The notes beneath the pieces are model-generated. The model did not search any database. It was not told the origin of the DNA and saw only the letters and a program-made list of their open reading frames with translations. 33,885 bases of DNA from a virus. The position numbers and the translations under genes are program-made. The stretch is from IMG/VR virus record IMGVR_UViG_3300020185_000004, positions 1-33,885 of that record; one strand, written 5' to 3'. This document shows positions 20,507 to 29,014 of this stretch, piece after piece (the stretch's first letter is position 1; each line of letters begins with the position of its first letter).

Positions 20507-20647
20507 TGCCCAGAATGCCCAGAATGCCCACAATGCCTTCAATGCCCATGGTTTAGGGGGCCCCTTAGCAGAGCAAAATGACCAACCCGCCCCCTTTTTC
20601 TGGGGCATAAGGGGCAAACGGGGCAAACTGGGCAAACTGGGCAAACT
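20503..20647. repeat. Mirrored 9-bp iteron array with G5C cores, candidate origin/operator
   Basis: Left arm: five 9-bp units (GTAATGCCC, AGAATGCCC x2, ACAATGCCT, TCAATGCCC; 20503-20547), 8-bp spacer ATGGTTTA, core GGGGGCCCCTT (20556-20566). Right arm is the mirror: core AACCCGCCCCC (20584-20594), 8-bp spacer, then GGGCATAAG, GGGCAAACG and three GGGCAAACT (20603-20647). Arms are 64 bp each around a 17-bp centre. Opposed AGAATGCCC/GGGCAAACT units pair at 7 of 9 bases. It starts inside the helicase stop and ends 5 bp before the next gene's Shine-Dalgarno. A related half-site is at 12274-12319. Confidence 0.9.
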
Positions 20648-20661
20648 GAATAGGAGTACTT

Positions 20662-21084
20662 ATGGATTCATCACACCGCTGGCTTGTCGATACCAAAGAC
20701 AAGATGAACTTCTTTATCGCTTTCATCACCACACAGTTTGATGACGGCAAGAAAATCCTATATACAATCAAGGACACCACAAGGAGTGACAGACAAAACA
20801 ACGCTATGCACTTGTGGTTTAGACAGATAGCTGAGGAGCTGAATGACGCAGGGTACTGGGTAAGGCACCCCTTCAGCGACAAGCTAGAGATACCGTTCAC
20901 TGAGATACTAGTTAAGGAGACGCTCTACAAGCCCATTATAAAGGCCATGTACGACAAGAACTCCACAGGCAGGCTAACCCCGCAGGAGCTGTCTAACGCC
21001 GCTGAGGTGCTAGTCAGGTGGCTCTCAGAGAACAAGAAGGTATATGTACCGTTCCCTCAACAACTAAAGGATCAACTAAAGTGA
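20662..21084 (+). CDS. NinB-like recombination protein (putative)
   Basis: 140 residues. TRSDRQNNAMHLWFRQIAEE (about 39-58) matches the opening R-S-x-x-Q-N-x-x-x-H pattern of NinB/Orf-type and related phage proteins. The remainder is helical, with IPFTEILVKETLYKPIIKAM and a C-terminal VYVPFPQQLKD. Lambda NinB binds ssDNA in recombination; whether this belongs to the same family needs profile comparison. Follows the mirrored repeat with its own AGGAG, and precedes HTH and NinG-like genes, reminiscent of a lambda nin-type gene order. Confidence 0.5.
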   Translation: MDSSHRWLVDTKDKMNFFIAFITTQFDDGKKILYTIKDTTRSDRQNNAMHLWFRQIAEELNDAGYWVRHPFSDKLEIPFTEILVKETLYKPIIKAMYDKNSTGRLTPQELSNAAEVLVRWLSENKKVYVPFPQQLKDQLK

Positions 21085-21269
21085 ATAAAACCTCTCGGAG
21101 TACAGTCTACGATGGCGAAGTTACGTGGCAAAGAATTGCTGATGAAGTAGGATTATCACGGCAAGGCGCTAAGCACGTTTACAATACCGCCATCCTCAAG
21201 CTACAAAAAAATAAACAACTACAGCAGTATTGGGTTGATCTAATCATAGAAGGGAGAGCAACTAGGTGA
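21081..21269 (+). CDS. Sigma-70 region-4-like HTH protein, GTG start
   Basis: 62 residues from GTG at 21081, overlapping the upstream stop as GTGA and preceded by AAAGGA. The centre TWQRIADEVGLSRQGAKHVY followed by NTAILKLQ (about 15-42) is a typical sigma region 4 helix-turn-helix. Only this domain is present, no regions 2 or 3. Such mini-proteins can act as transcription activators touching the -35 element. As the only sigma-like protein in a phage without its own polymerase, it is a candidate late-gene activator; that is inference. Confidence 0.65.
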   Translation: MNKTSRSTVYDGEVTWQRIADEVGLSRQGAKHVYNTAILKLQKNKQLQQYWVDLIIEGRATR

Positions 21270-21691
21270 GATTAAAAAGAACAGCGGCAGATCATTGGTT
21301 CAGCAGGTGTGTCCGCATGAGAAACGACTTTAAGTGTCAAGGCTGTGGCGCGCAGTACGAGTCAAACAGCACCGGCCTTCACTGCTCTCACTACTTTAGC
21401 CGCGCTAAGAAGGGCATACGGTACGACGGAATGAACGCCTTTGCTCACTGCTACGGCTGTCACCAGAAGTACGGCAGTAACCCTGACTACTTTGTGCGTC
21501 ATTATATTGACACCTACGGCGAAGGCTCACTTGAGTTAGTTAGGGAAAAGGCTGAGGACATCACGCTAGGCAAGCGCATGAACAAAGAGCAGAAAGAGAT
21601 AGCCAAGCACTACAAGGAAGAAGCCGCCCGTATGGAGAATGACAGGGCGGCAGGAGTAGTAGGCTGGCTAGAGTTTGTTAGTTGGGATTAA
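21266..21691 (+). CDS. NinG/Rap-like zinc-binding recombination nuclease
   Basis: 141 residues, GTG start coupled to the upstream gene (GTGA) with GGGAGAG in front. Metal ligands stand out: C24-x2-C27 (KCQGCG), H39-C40-x-H42 (LHCSHYF), and C62-x2-C65-H66 (HCYGCHQ), as in NinG (Rap) of lambda, an endonuclease acting on branched recombination intermediates, and in HNH-like folds. The C-terminus is a charged helix. Last gene of the early block; its end overlaps the last late gene by 14 bp, tail to tail, with no terminator visible between. Confidence 0.78.
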   Translation: MRLKRTAADHWFSRCVRMRNDFKCQGCGAQYESNSTGLHCSHYFSRAKKGIRYDGMNAFAHCYGCHQKYGSNPDYFVRHYIDTYGEGSLELVREKAEDITLGKRMNKEQKEIAKHYKEEAARMENDRAAGVVGWLEFVSWD

Positions 21692-24317
21692 GATTTTTCT
21701 TACGAAGGATTTCGTCTGTCACACTCTTTAATTGAGTATCTCCAGTTGCTTCGGCTAGATTGGAAAACATTCCGGCAACTTGCTTTCCTGCTGGAAAAAT
21801 CTCTGTAAGCAAAGCCTGTGGCGGTCTCTCCTGATCTATCACCTCAGTTGTAGTTCCAATAATGTCTCTTGCTCTAGCCGTAGCTAATGGCTCCATCCCA
21901 AGAATTAATGTGGGTAATATACCGTTCTGTTTTATTTGACCAAACTGATAGTCGTTAAGGCCCAGTGTATTTGCTGTTAGCAAGCTTGCCCAGGCATCGC
22001 CATAGCCTCGGAGCAAGCCGCCAGCACTAACCTCTCCGTCTCCAAATACAAACTGTCGACCCTCATTAATTACGGCATATCCCCCTGCTCCATACAAAGC
22101 GTAACGAGCAAGAAACTCTTTGGCTTTTTCTGGCTTGCCAGCCTTGATGTTTCCAACCACCTCTCGCAAAGCAAGTGCCTGCTGTTTAACTACAAAGCCA
22201 CGCAACGCCCACAGGGGCCGAAGGTTAGGGTTTCTAGCCCATGCCGCAGGACGACCAGCCGAACTAATTAACTGCTGTTGCCCAAGCCCAGCAAACATCA
22301 GCTCTTCTGCAAGCTTGCCACCTTTCCCTGTATATTTAGAGTGGTCTGCACCGTGACGTTTAAACTGATCGGCAATAAGCTCTAGTTCTTTTTTGTTAAA
22401 GTAAAATCCCCAGTTATCTGCAAGGCGACCAGCACCAGCATCATCAACCGCGCTACTAAGTATGCCGCGCAATACGCCTTTTTTACCAACCTGATCCATA
22501 GCGGCAAAGCCAGATCCTTTCATTAAAAGATCAGTTCCTTTACGCACACTACCAGCAAGAGACTTTAAAAATCCCTGAGTGCCATCACGCATTTCATCGT
22601 TAAGCACATTAGTAAATTCGCCCATTACTTGGTTATCAAGTCCCGCCTTTTTAAGATCGATATCTGGGATTTTCTTAAATGGACTTAGTGCCTTGAATCC
22701 TTCAAGGGCGGCACGACCGCCATACTTAGCGCCAAGCAAGGGAATGTCTGCAATGTTAAGTACGGCAGACAAAGGACCTGCAAGAGTGGTTGCATAAGCG
22801 GTAGAGTTTGCCGCCTGTATTAGGGGGTGTGGTGCGCTGTTGGCTCCGACAATAGAGTCTGTAATTTTCTTAACAGCATAATCAGCACCGTCGTTGCTAA
22901 TGCCCCGCTTTAAAAGGGTGTTGAAAAATGAGTCCATAAACTCTGTAGGTGTAATGCCAATAGCATCTAATTGCTTGTCATTAACAACCTCGCCAGCGCT
23001 TGCCCTTTCCCTTTGGGACCGAACAACTTCTTTTTTAATCTTTAGCGTATCCTTTATATCTACGCCAAATATGCGCTGTACTTGCCCAAATTTTTCCATC
23101 TGAAAAATGCGTTGCATATCAGATACAAGAGGATTGTCGTAGTCACTTACAATTGGAGTCTTGCCTTCTTCTTCAAGATAAGAGCCGCGGTTTCTTGCTT
23201 CGCGGCCTCTGTCAGTAAAAACAATTTCTTCAACATCCCTATCTGACGTTCCTTTGTCTTTAAGTTTTTTAGTAAACGCATTGTTTCTAGTGTGAAGGTA
23301 GGTTGGAAACTGAAAGATACTGCCAAATACTTTCTGGTTTAGCTCTTCGTTTTTTCGTGCGCTATACCGAAGATACTTTTCTAGCGCGCTAAGGTTTTCT
23401 TCGCTCATGTGCTTAGCAAAATCTTTCTTTAAAAAAGATATAGCATCATCAATCTTGCCTAAACGCCCCGCACCATAATCTAAAAGCGCCCCTTTAATTC
23501 TTTCGTTCTCGTTGATAATTCGCATAACAGGGATTAATTGCTCTGCAAATTCTCCAACATCTTTATTAATCTGACGAAGAGCTGTTTCATCTGCACGTTG
23601 AAATCGCAAGCCTACTTGCGGCATGCGCCGGGCAATGTCATCTGATACGCCAGTAACCTTGTCGTCGTAGAACTTTCTTATTGCAGTCTTTGCGCTATCC
23701 CAAAACTCACCAACAGTTTGAGCCTCACTTAATGGCTTGCGTGTGTATTCTGGAATATCAACTTCGATAAATTTTTCTTCTTCAAGCGCGCGTTGAATAG
23801 CAATGTCATCAATATCTGACGCATCGTTGGCTGTATTGTCGGCTTGAGTTTTAAGTCCGCCCATTGATGCTGGTCGAGTAGCGGCCTGAACTAACTTGCC
23901 AATACCAAATCCTGCTAAGCCACCAACAACACCTTGACTAACTCTTTCTTCAAAAGTGTCTCCGGTAGCAATGCCATATCCGCCAGCTTCAATAGCACCT
24001 ATTTTTCCCAAAGACTTTATCCCAGCCTTGCCTAGCCCTGCGGCAACACCAGCACCAGTAGGAATAGAAGCCACGGCTTCAAGCAAAAATGCCTCATCAG
24101 CAAGCTCAGGGTTTTTCTTTTTAAACGCACGCCGTTGAGCTACAGATCTATCTCGTATATCTGTGTATGTCTCCTCTGAGCTTATGCTTTTTGCTAAGGC
24201 AGTAACCTCGTCAGCCAGCCCAAAAGTAAGGCCTTGTACTGCTTCAGTAGCTAAACCCTTTGCCCTTTCGGCTCTGCGAGCAATTATGCGATCTGCAATA
24301 GAATTTGAGTCTGACAT
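21678..24317 (-). CDS. Internal virion / DNA-ejection protein, 879 residues
   Basis: Last gene of the late operon. N-terminus helical and basic (IADRIIARRAERAKGLATEA), with Gly/Ala-rich hydrophobic stretches at about 85-150 (SIPTGAGVAAGLGKAGIKSLG; GVVGGLAGFGIGKL) that could insert into membrane. The middle is charged and helical (residues 200-480), followed by ATTLAGPLSAVLNIADIPLLG (near 505-530) and further helical segments. No lysozyme or transglycosylase motif seen. Large size, membrane-active stretches and place after the tail tubular genes resemble T7 gp15/gp16-like ejection proteins, which leave the head to form a channel across the cell envelope. Confidence 0.7.
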   Translation of the reverse strand: MSDSNSIADRIIARRAERAKGLATEAVQGLTFGLADEVTALAKSISSEETYTDIRDRSVAQRRAFKKKNPELADEAFLLEAVASIPTGAGVAAGLGKAGIKSLGKIGAIEAGGYGIATGDTFEERVSQGVVGGLAGFGIGKLVQAATRPASMGGLKTQADNTANDASDIDDIAIQRALEEEKFIEVDIPEYTRKPLSEAQTVGEFWDSAKTAIRKFYDDKVTGVSDDIARRMPQVGLRFQRADETALRQINKDVGEFAEQLIPVMRIINENERIKGALLDYGAGRLGKIDDAISFLKKDFAKHMSEENLSALEKYLRYSARKNEELNQKVFGSIFQFPTYLHTRNNAFTKKLKDKGTSDRDVEEIVFTDRGREARNRGSYLEEEGKTPIVSDYDNPLVSDMQRIFQMEKFGQVQRIFGVDIKDTLKIKKEVVRSQRERASAGEVVNDKQLDAIGITPTEFMDSFFNTLLKRGISNDGADYAVKKITDSIVGANSAPHPLIQAANSTAYATTLAGPLSAVLNIADIPLLGAKYGGRAALEGFKALSPFKKIPDIDLKKAGLDNQVMGEFTNVLNDEMRDGTQGFLKSLAGSVRKGTDLLMKGSGFAAMDQVGKKGVLRGILSSAVDDAGAGRLADNWGFYFNKKELELIADQFKRHGADHSKYTGKGGKLAEELMFAGLGQQQLISSAGRPAAWARNPNLRPLWALRGFVVKQQALALREVVGNIKAGKPEKAKEFLARYALYGAGGYAVINEGRQFVFGDGEVSAGGLLRGYGDAWASLLTANTLGLNDYQFGQIKQNGILPTLILGMEPLATARARDIIGTTTEVIDQERPPQALLTEIFPAGKQVAGMFSNLAEATGDTQLKSVTDEILRKKNLNPN

Positions 24318-25688
24318 TTAAGTTGGACCTCCACGTCTTCCCTTTCTTTCATATTCTATTGATGGTTTACCTGCCCTAACAACTGCATTTCGCAACTCTC
24401 TTTCTGCCCTTATTCGAGCAATTTCTTGGTCAACACCGGTAGGATCATTTGGGTTAAGGCTTGAGTCTTTACTGTAAACATCATCAAGTAAATCTTGAAA
24501 CTCTTCAGCTTCAAACTGTCTGTTTTGTTTTGCCTGTTGATACTCGGCGTATTTTTTAGGAAATTTTTCTTGAATATAGCTTTCAACAGCTTCTACTACT
24601 TCAACGCCTTTTAAGCCAGAAACAAGACCTTGAATCTCCTGTAGCTGATTTGGATCTGCAAGCAAGTCTTCTACTTTGTCAGAAAGGTCCTGCATAAAAA
24701 GCTTGCCCTCTAACTCAGCGTCACGAACCATAAAGTTTAAGGCCGTTTTTACTAAGGCGTTTGCTCTTGCTTCTGTAGGGACATCTAAAGGGCGAGTAGC
24801 TAAGTCCACTTTCTTTTTGATTTGAGCGTTAGCAAATACCGTATAAATCCTTCGAGCTTCAAAATCAGAAGCGCCACTTACTGGAATTTTTGCATCATTT
24901 AATTCTTTTTTTTCTTTTTCGTTTAGTGGTCGCCGCGATGCTTGAGCATCTAATACCTCAATTCTTTTAAGCTCTGCGTCTTGAATTTCTGATATAGCTG
25001 TTTTTACTGATTGGCCAAGCCCTTGATCTTCTGCTCGCTTGACTAAAGCATCCCAAGCCTCTGAATATGGCGTAACTGATCGAAGTTCCGCTAGCATTTC
25101 ATTTTTACGAGCAGACCTTAGGGCTTCGTCTTTTGTAAGAGAGGCTATTTCCATGTCAATCTTTTGATTGTCTGCCGCGGCGACTAAAGACGCGTTAGAT
25201 TTGAGAGAGTTAACCCTGCTTTGAATTGCTTGCTTTGCTCTAATTGCGGCATCTAATTTAATTTGACCTTCTGCGCTTGCATCACCTTGAAGGGTGGCAA
25301 TTTGCTGATCTGCCTCAGCTAAAGACTGCTCTGCTCGCAACAAAGTATTAATGTCTCTTTGTTGGGCGGCGGGCTTTGCAACATCACGAAGCCCCTCAAC
25401 CCTGCTAAGCTCTTGCAAAATCATATCTCGGCTTTGATCGCTTTGAGCCGCGCTTAACATCTCTGTTAGTCGAACTCTTTGATCCTCAAGACCTTTTACA
25501 TTGCCAGTCTCTGCAATCCTGCTATTTGTATTCATCATGTTTACAAGAGATTCTTGCGTTGCTTTTGTCTCTTGCTCTTCTCTAATTCGCCCAGGCAATC
25601 CACCAAGGCTTCTAGCCGCAGTAAACAGGCCTTCTTGGTATGCAGGCTGTGTCATTGACTGCAAAAATGCTTGTGAAAACTTAGCCAT
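24318..25688 (-). CDS. Coiled-coil internal virion protein, 456 residues
   Basis: Nearly all helix: Gln/Ala/Glu/Arg-rich heptads (VKGLEDQRVRLTEMLSAAQS; LLRAEQSLAEADQQIATLQG; VKTAISEIQDAELKRIEVLD). It starts with FSQAFLQSMTQPAYQEGLFT and GGLPGRIREEQ, an N-terminus I associate with podoviral ejection proteins. No enzymatic motif. It begins 2 nt after the upstream stop and ends exactly at the next start, so the three ejection-type genes are tightly packed and likely form one complex inside the head. Confidence 0.68.
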   Translation of the reverse strand: MAKFSQAFLQSMTQPAYQEGLFTAARSLGGLPGRIREEQETKATQESLVNMMNTNSRIAETGNVKGLEDQRVRLTEMLSAAQSDQSRDMILQELSRVEGLRDVAKPAAQQRDINTLLRAEQSLAEADQQIATLQGDASAEGQIKLDAAIRAKQAIQSRVNSLKSNASLVAAADNQKIDMEIASLTKDEALRSARKNEMLAELRSVTPYSEAWDALVKRAEDQGLGQSVKTAISEIQDAELKRIEVLDAQASRRPLNEKEKKELNDAKIPVSGASDFEARRIYTVFANAQIKKKVDLATRPLDVPTEARANALVKTALNFMVRDAELEGKLFMQDLSDKVEDLLADPNQLQEIQGLVSGLKGVEVVEAVESYIQEKFPKKYAEYQQAKQNRQFEAEEFQDLLDDVYSKDSSLNPNDPTGVDQEIARIRAERELRNAVVRAGKPSIEYERKGRRGGPT

Positions 25689-25690
25689 GA

Positions 25691-26845
25691 TTAGCCTCCG
25701 ATTCCTAATAAACTTTTAATTCCTGAGCCTACATCGCCAAGGCCACCAACAATATCACCAAACAATCCACCTAAACTAGAACCGCCCCCGCTACTAGGAG
25801 CCGCTGTAGCCGCGCGTTGCTGGTTAATAAGCCCTGCTACAACATTGCTACCAATTCCACCCAGTAAATTAGCTCTGGCTTGCTCAGACAATAATTGAGC
25901 CTCAATGCCTGACAGTCCTGTTTCTGCAAACAAGCCAGTACCAAACTGTTGTCCCTGTTGAGCTAGCTCTTGTTGCATGATTCCCGGCATTGCCGCTTCT
26001 AACAATGCCTGCTGTGGCATGTAGCCTGACCCTAAGAATGTCTGACCAAGGGTGGCCTGCTGTGCCTGCTCTGCTTGAGCCTGTTGCATAGCGCTTAACA
26101 TAGCTTGATTGCGAGACTCTTGTATTGCTGTCTGCTGAGCCATCAGTTCGGGAGTAGCGCCACCGTATGCCGCTGAGGACGTCCCTAATCGCCCCTGAGC
26201 CGCTAAACGCTCTTCCAGTGCTAGACGTTGCCGTTGCTCTTCAGGGCGTTGTGCGGCCCGTATACGCTCGAATACAGCTTGCTCGCGTGCTTGAGTAGGT
26301 TGAGCCGCCTGACCAAAGAACCCGCCGGCACCGCCCAATAGCTGTTGCTGTAGTGCTTGCTCTTGCGGTGATAGCTCCATCCCAACGCGTAAGCCATCTT
26401 CAGTTTGTCTCGCATTAAACATTGCTTGAGTTGGCGTTGTTACAGTAAATGGCCTGAACTCTGACTCTTGCTGTCCGCGCTCTGCAATACCCATAGCTTC
26501 TTGTTTGGCTTGAGAGCCAACGCTACTTAAGCGATCGTAAGCTTCTTTTGTTAACAAGCCTCCCGCTAATCCCATAAGCGCATCAGGAGAGTTAAGAACA
26601 GATTGTCCTGCATCCGCGAATCCACCAAAGATATCGCCTAATCCGCCAGCAATTTGACCAAAGCCGCCCGTACCACCTGAAGTTGCCGCGGCAAGAGCTT
26701 GAGGTATATTGGCATTGCCTAGCGTAGGTATATTAAGTCCCCCTCCCGCTAAACCGCCGCTTGTTCCGGTGTATCCCGGAATGTTTAAGCCACCATTTGA
26801 CAATCCGCCACTAGTTCCAGTGTATCCGGGTATATTTAAATTCAT
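25691..26845 (-). CDS. Gly/Gln-rich virion protein, putative ejection component, 384 residues
   Basis: N-terminus contains a tandem 17-residue duplication (LNIPGYTGTSGGLSNGG and LNIPGYTGTSGGLAGGG, then LNIP again), followed by a Gly-rich hydrophobic stretch (FGQIAGGLGDIFGGFADAG). The middle is Gln/Ala/Glu helical with PEEQRQRLALEERLAAQGRLGTSSAA. The C-terminus is Gly/Ser-rich (SSGGGSSLGGLFGDIVGGLG). The pattern fits a partly disordered, membrane-interacting injected protein. Starts inside the stop of the tail tubular B-like gene (ATGA). Confidence 0.62.
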   Translation of the reverse strand: MNLNIPGYTGTSGGLSNGGLNIPGYTGTSGGLAGGGLNIPTLGNANIPQALAAATSGGTGGFGQIAGGLGDIFGGFADAGQSVLNSPDALMGLAGGLLTKEAYDRLSSVGSQAKQEAMGIAERGQQESEFRPFTVTTPTQAMFNARQTEDGLRVGMELSPQEQALQQQLLGGAGGFFGQAAQPTQAREQAVFERIRAAQRPEEQRQRLALEERLAAQGRLGTSSAAYGGATPELMAQQTAIQESRNQAMLSAMQQAQAEQAQQATLGQTFLGSGYMPQQALLEAAMPGIMQQELAQQGQQFGTGLFAETGLSGIEAQLLSEQARANLLGGIGSNVVAGLINQQRAATAAPSSGGGSSLGGLFGDIVGGLGDVGSGIKSLLGIGG

Positions 26846-28365
26846 AGCAATTTACCTATCAAAGCCATTACGTTAATTTCTTGTAGTGATAAGGGCGACC
26901 CATCAATTTCTGACTCAAGACCTACCTGAACACTGGTTCCGTATCCTGTCGTATTAAGACTACGCTGGTTAGTTAACTGTCCGCCTGTAAACTCAACCGT
27001 TGTATATTCGCTTTCACCGTAGAAACCCGTGATCTGGGTGCCTACCGTAAACTCTGCCGTAGCGTATGTGGTATCAAAGTCATACGCCCACTTCATAAAC
27101 ACCACAGAGTTGTTAGCGCCAACCAATGTTGGCTTGAGCTTCTTGAGGATCTTAATCCTTGAGCTGTCGCCAAACGTCAGACTTGGGCTGTAGTATGCGA
27201 AACGATAGCCATCGCCATTGTCGCTATAACCTGTGTACGTACTAATACCTGCTGTAGTGCCGACATACAACGTTCCGTTATCAAGCCTTGTAAACGCCGT
27301 AAAATTAGTAGAGGGCCATCGAGTCACACGGTACGAACCGTTTTCTAATGTGCCACGTACGTCAAAACAGTACGTTACATCCTGCCCTGTAAAGGTCAGC
27401 AGGTAAAAGCCCTCCTCTGGGCTGTATATAGACCTAAAGAACTCAGTCTCATTTTGCAGAGCCGCAATAATGTCCTTAGTAATGTTGCCTGACAGGCTAC
27501 TGATTGGCATTGATTTTTCTTGTATTGTTCTGCCAAAACTTTTGAGTCCAGTGTGTGACAAGAACAACAAGTCAGTTCCTGTATATTGCACCGTGTCTCT
27601 ATTAACACAACCAATGCCAGCCACAGTGTCTGCCAAAGCCATAGATGCAGGGGAAGTGGCTCCGTCGTAGACAATAATGCTGTGCTTGCCGAATATAATT
27701 AACGCATTGTTATGTGCCGCTAAAGCAACAATTTCATCGTATCCGTCAGGCCATACCTTAGAGATATCTATGTTGCCACTAGAGCCGCCCGTCCAGCTAA
27801 TGCCGTCTAATAAATCAGACCAGTAAATAGTAGATTTGTTGGTACTGAAGTCTGCCGTCCAGAGCCTTCCGTAAGCCGCTAACACTTCGTTACCGTACAT
27901 GGTACTAGCAACACCAGTAGCGTGTGTATGGTCGCTCATGGCTTGTACAGCGCCAGAGGTGTTGTCGTACACTAAAGGCTCAAAGCCTCGCTGAAACATA
28001 TAGATGCGGCCGTTAAAATCTACAAGCTTCCAGTTGTCTGCGTTAATACTATAGCCAGCAGGAGTCTCATCTACTAATGTAGCTGTACCGCTAATAATTT
28101 TGTTATTACCAACAGAAAAAACCTTAGTGTTTCCGGCGTCATCTCTAAACTCTTTGATTGCTCTTAGTGAGCCAGAACCAAGAACAGTTTTATTGGTTGT
28201 AACGGCGGTATGGCCTTTGCGCGCGGCAATACGTCCGCGCTTATCAATCACAGCATTGTCTGCAATTTCAGCAAACGACGGGTCTTGAGCCAGTGGCGAG
28301 TCTTCGGTGTTAACACCTTTAAACGCCGGGGCTACAAGGTTAATGCTTTGCAGTTCTTGGGCCAT
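26842..28365 (-). CDS. Tail tubular protein B-like (tail nozzle)
   Basis: 507 residues from ATG at 28365 (arrangement TAA-T-ATG with the upstream gene). Upstream codons to 28413 overlap that gene and are rejected. N-terminus INLVAPAFKGVNTEDSPLAQ, then VIDKRGRIAARKGHTAV, a motif typical of podoviral nozzle/stabilisation proteins. Beta-propeller-like repeats follow (YWSDLLDGISW; NALIIFGKHSIIVYDG; YCFDVRGTLENGSYRVTRWP). Such proteins form the distal tail tube of short-tailed phages. Order after tail tubular A is conserved in T7-like and marine podoviruses. Confidence 0.8.
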   Translation of the reverse strand: MAQELQSINLVAPAFKGVNTEDSPLAQDPSFAEIADNAVIDKRGRIAARKGHTAVTTNKTVLGSGSLRAIKEFRDDAGNTKVFSVGNNKIISGTATLVDETPAGYSINADNWKLVDFNGRIYMFQRGFEPLVYDNTSGAVQAMSDHTHATGVASTMYGNEVLAAYGRLWTADFSTNKSTIYWSDLLDGISWTGGSSGNIDISKVWPDGYDEIVALAAHNNALIIFGKHSIIVYDGATSPASMALADTVAGIGCVNRDTVQYTGTDLLFLSHTGLKSFGRTIQEKSMPISSLSGNITKDIIAALQNETEFFRSIYSPEEGFYLLTFTGQDVTYCFDVRGTLENGSYRVTRWPSTNFTAFTRLDNGTLYVGTTAGISTYTGYSDNGDGYRFAYYSPSLTFGDSSRIKILKKLKPTLVGANNSVVFMKWAYDFDTTYATAEFTVGTQITGFYGESEYTTVEFTGGQLTNQRSLNTTGYGTSVQVGLESEIDGSPLSLQEINVMALIGKLL

Positions 28366-28366
28366 A

Positions 28367-29014
28367 TTAAATAGTCCTAAAGTACATCTCTTCTGGGTGC
28401 TTGGCCGCATCAATCGCTATTGCGTCTGATAGATACTGGTTAGCAATTTGGAAGTATTCTGCTGTAGATGTTCCGCCTGTCTCTCCTCGCTCACGCGCAA
28501 GTAACGCTACCGCCAGATGAATAACGGGTTGAGCAGGAATAAGTAGTGAATCAGTGTTAGCTGATAAATCTACCTGCCGCTTAGTAACGTCAAAACGCAG
28601 GTTGTATACGCCATCAGGCGTAGGACCAACTAACACTTGCGTGTCGCCGCTAGAATCTAAACCGTTATAAGTGTAGTACTGAGGTGCACCTTCTGATGTG
28701 CTAGCTATATACAGTGCATTGTTAAACCAATCCTTAGACTGGTAGCTCATAAAGCAATTTTGAGTGTCATTTAAAACCGACATGACTTTTACGTTATCGC
28801 TACCACCCGTTAGCGAATAGGTATTGTCCGATGCAGTTGTAGAGATTGTGATTGTCTCTCGCAGTGCAGACCAGTCAGCCGCTTGACCAACTAATGTTTT
28901 TGCATCGTTAATAAAGTCGCCAACCATCTTAATGTAAGCAGTGCTTGTAACGGATGTAGTCTCTTCCTCTCGAAGACGACGCAATACGCTATTCATTAGG
29001 TTTAAATATGTCAT
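28367..29014 (-). CDS. Tail tubular protein A-like (adaptor)
   Basis: 215 residues. N-terminal helix TYLNLMNSVLRRLREEE, then FINDAKTLVGQAADWSALRE and a beta middle (TISTTASDNTYSLTGGSDNV), VGPTPDGVYNLRFDVTKR, ending in helices AVALLARERGE and YFQIANQYLSDAIAIDAAKH. This is the standard layout of the gp11/TTPA adaptor that joins portal to nozzle. Starts inside the stop of the collagen-like gene (ATGA), ends one base before the nozzle gene. Confidence 0.8.
   Translation of the reverse strand: MTYLNLMNSVLRRLREEETTSVTSTAYIKMVGDFINDAKTLVGQAADWSALRETITISTTASDNTYSLTGGSDNVKVMSVLNDTQNCFMSYQSKDWFNNALYIASTSEGAPQYYTYNGLDSSGDTQVLVGPTPDGVYNLRFDVTKRQVDLSANTDSLLIPAQPVIHLAVALLARERGETGGTSTAEYFQIANQYLSDAIAIDAAKHPEEMYFRTI

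Noticed and set aside
20453-20644. Minus-strand ORF across the iteron array
   Set aside because: Translation is a repeat artefact (WAF/WAL, LPR/LPS) and has no ribosome site.
28366-28413. 16-codon extension of the tail tubular B-like protein
   Set aside because: Inside the adaptor gene; ATG at 28365 has normal junction and the expected N-terminus.
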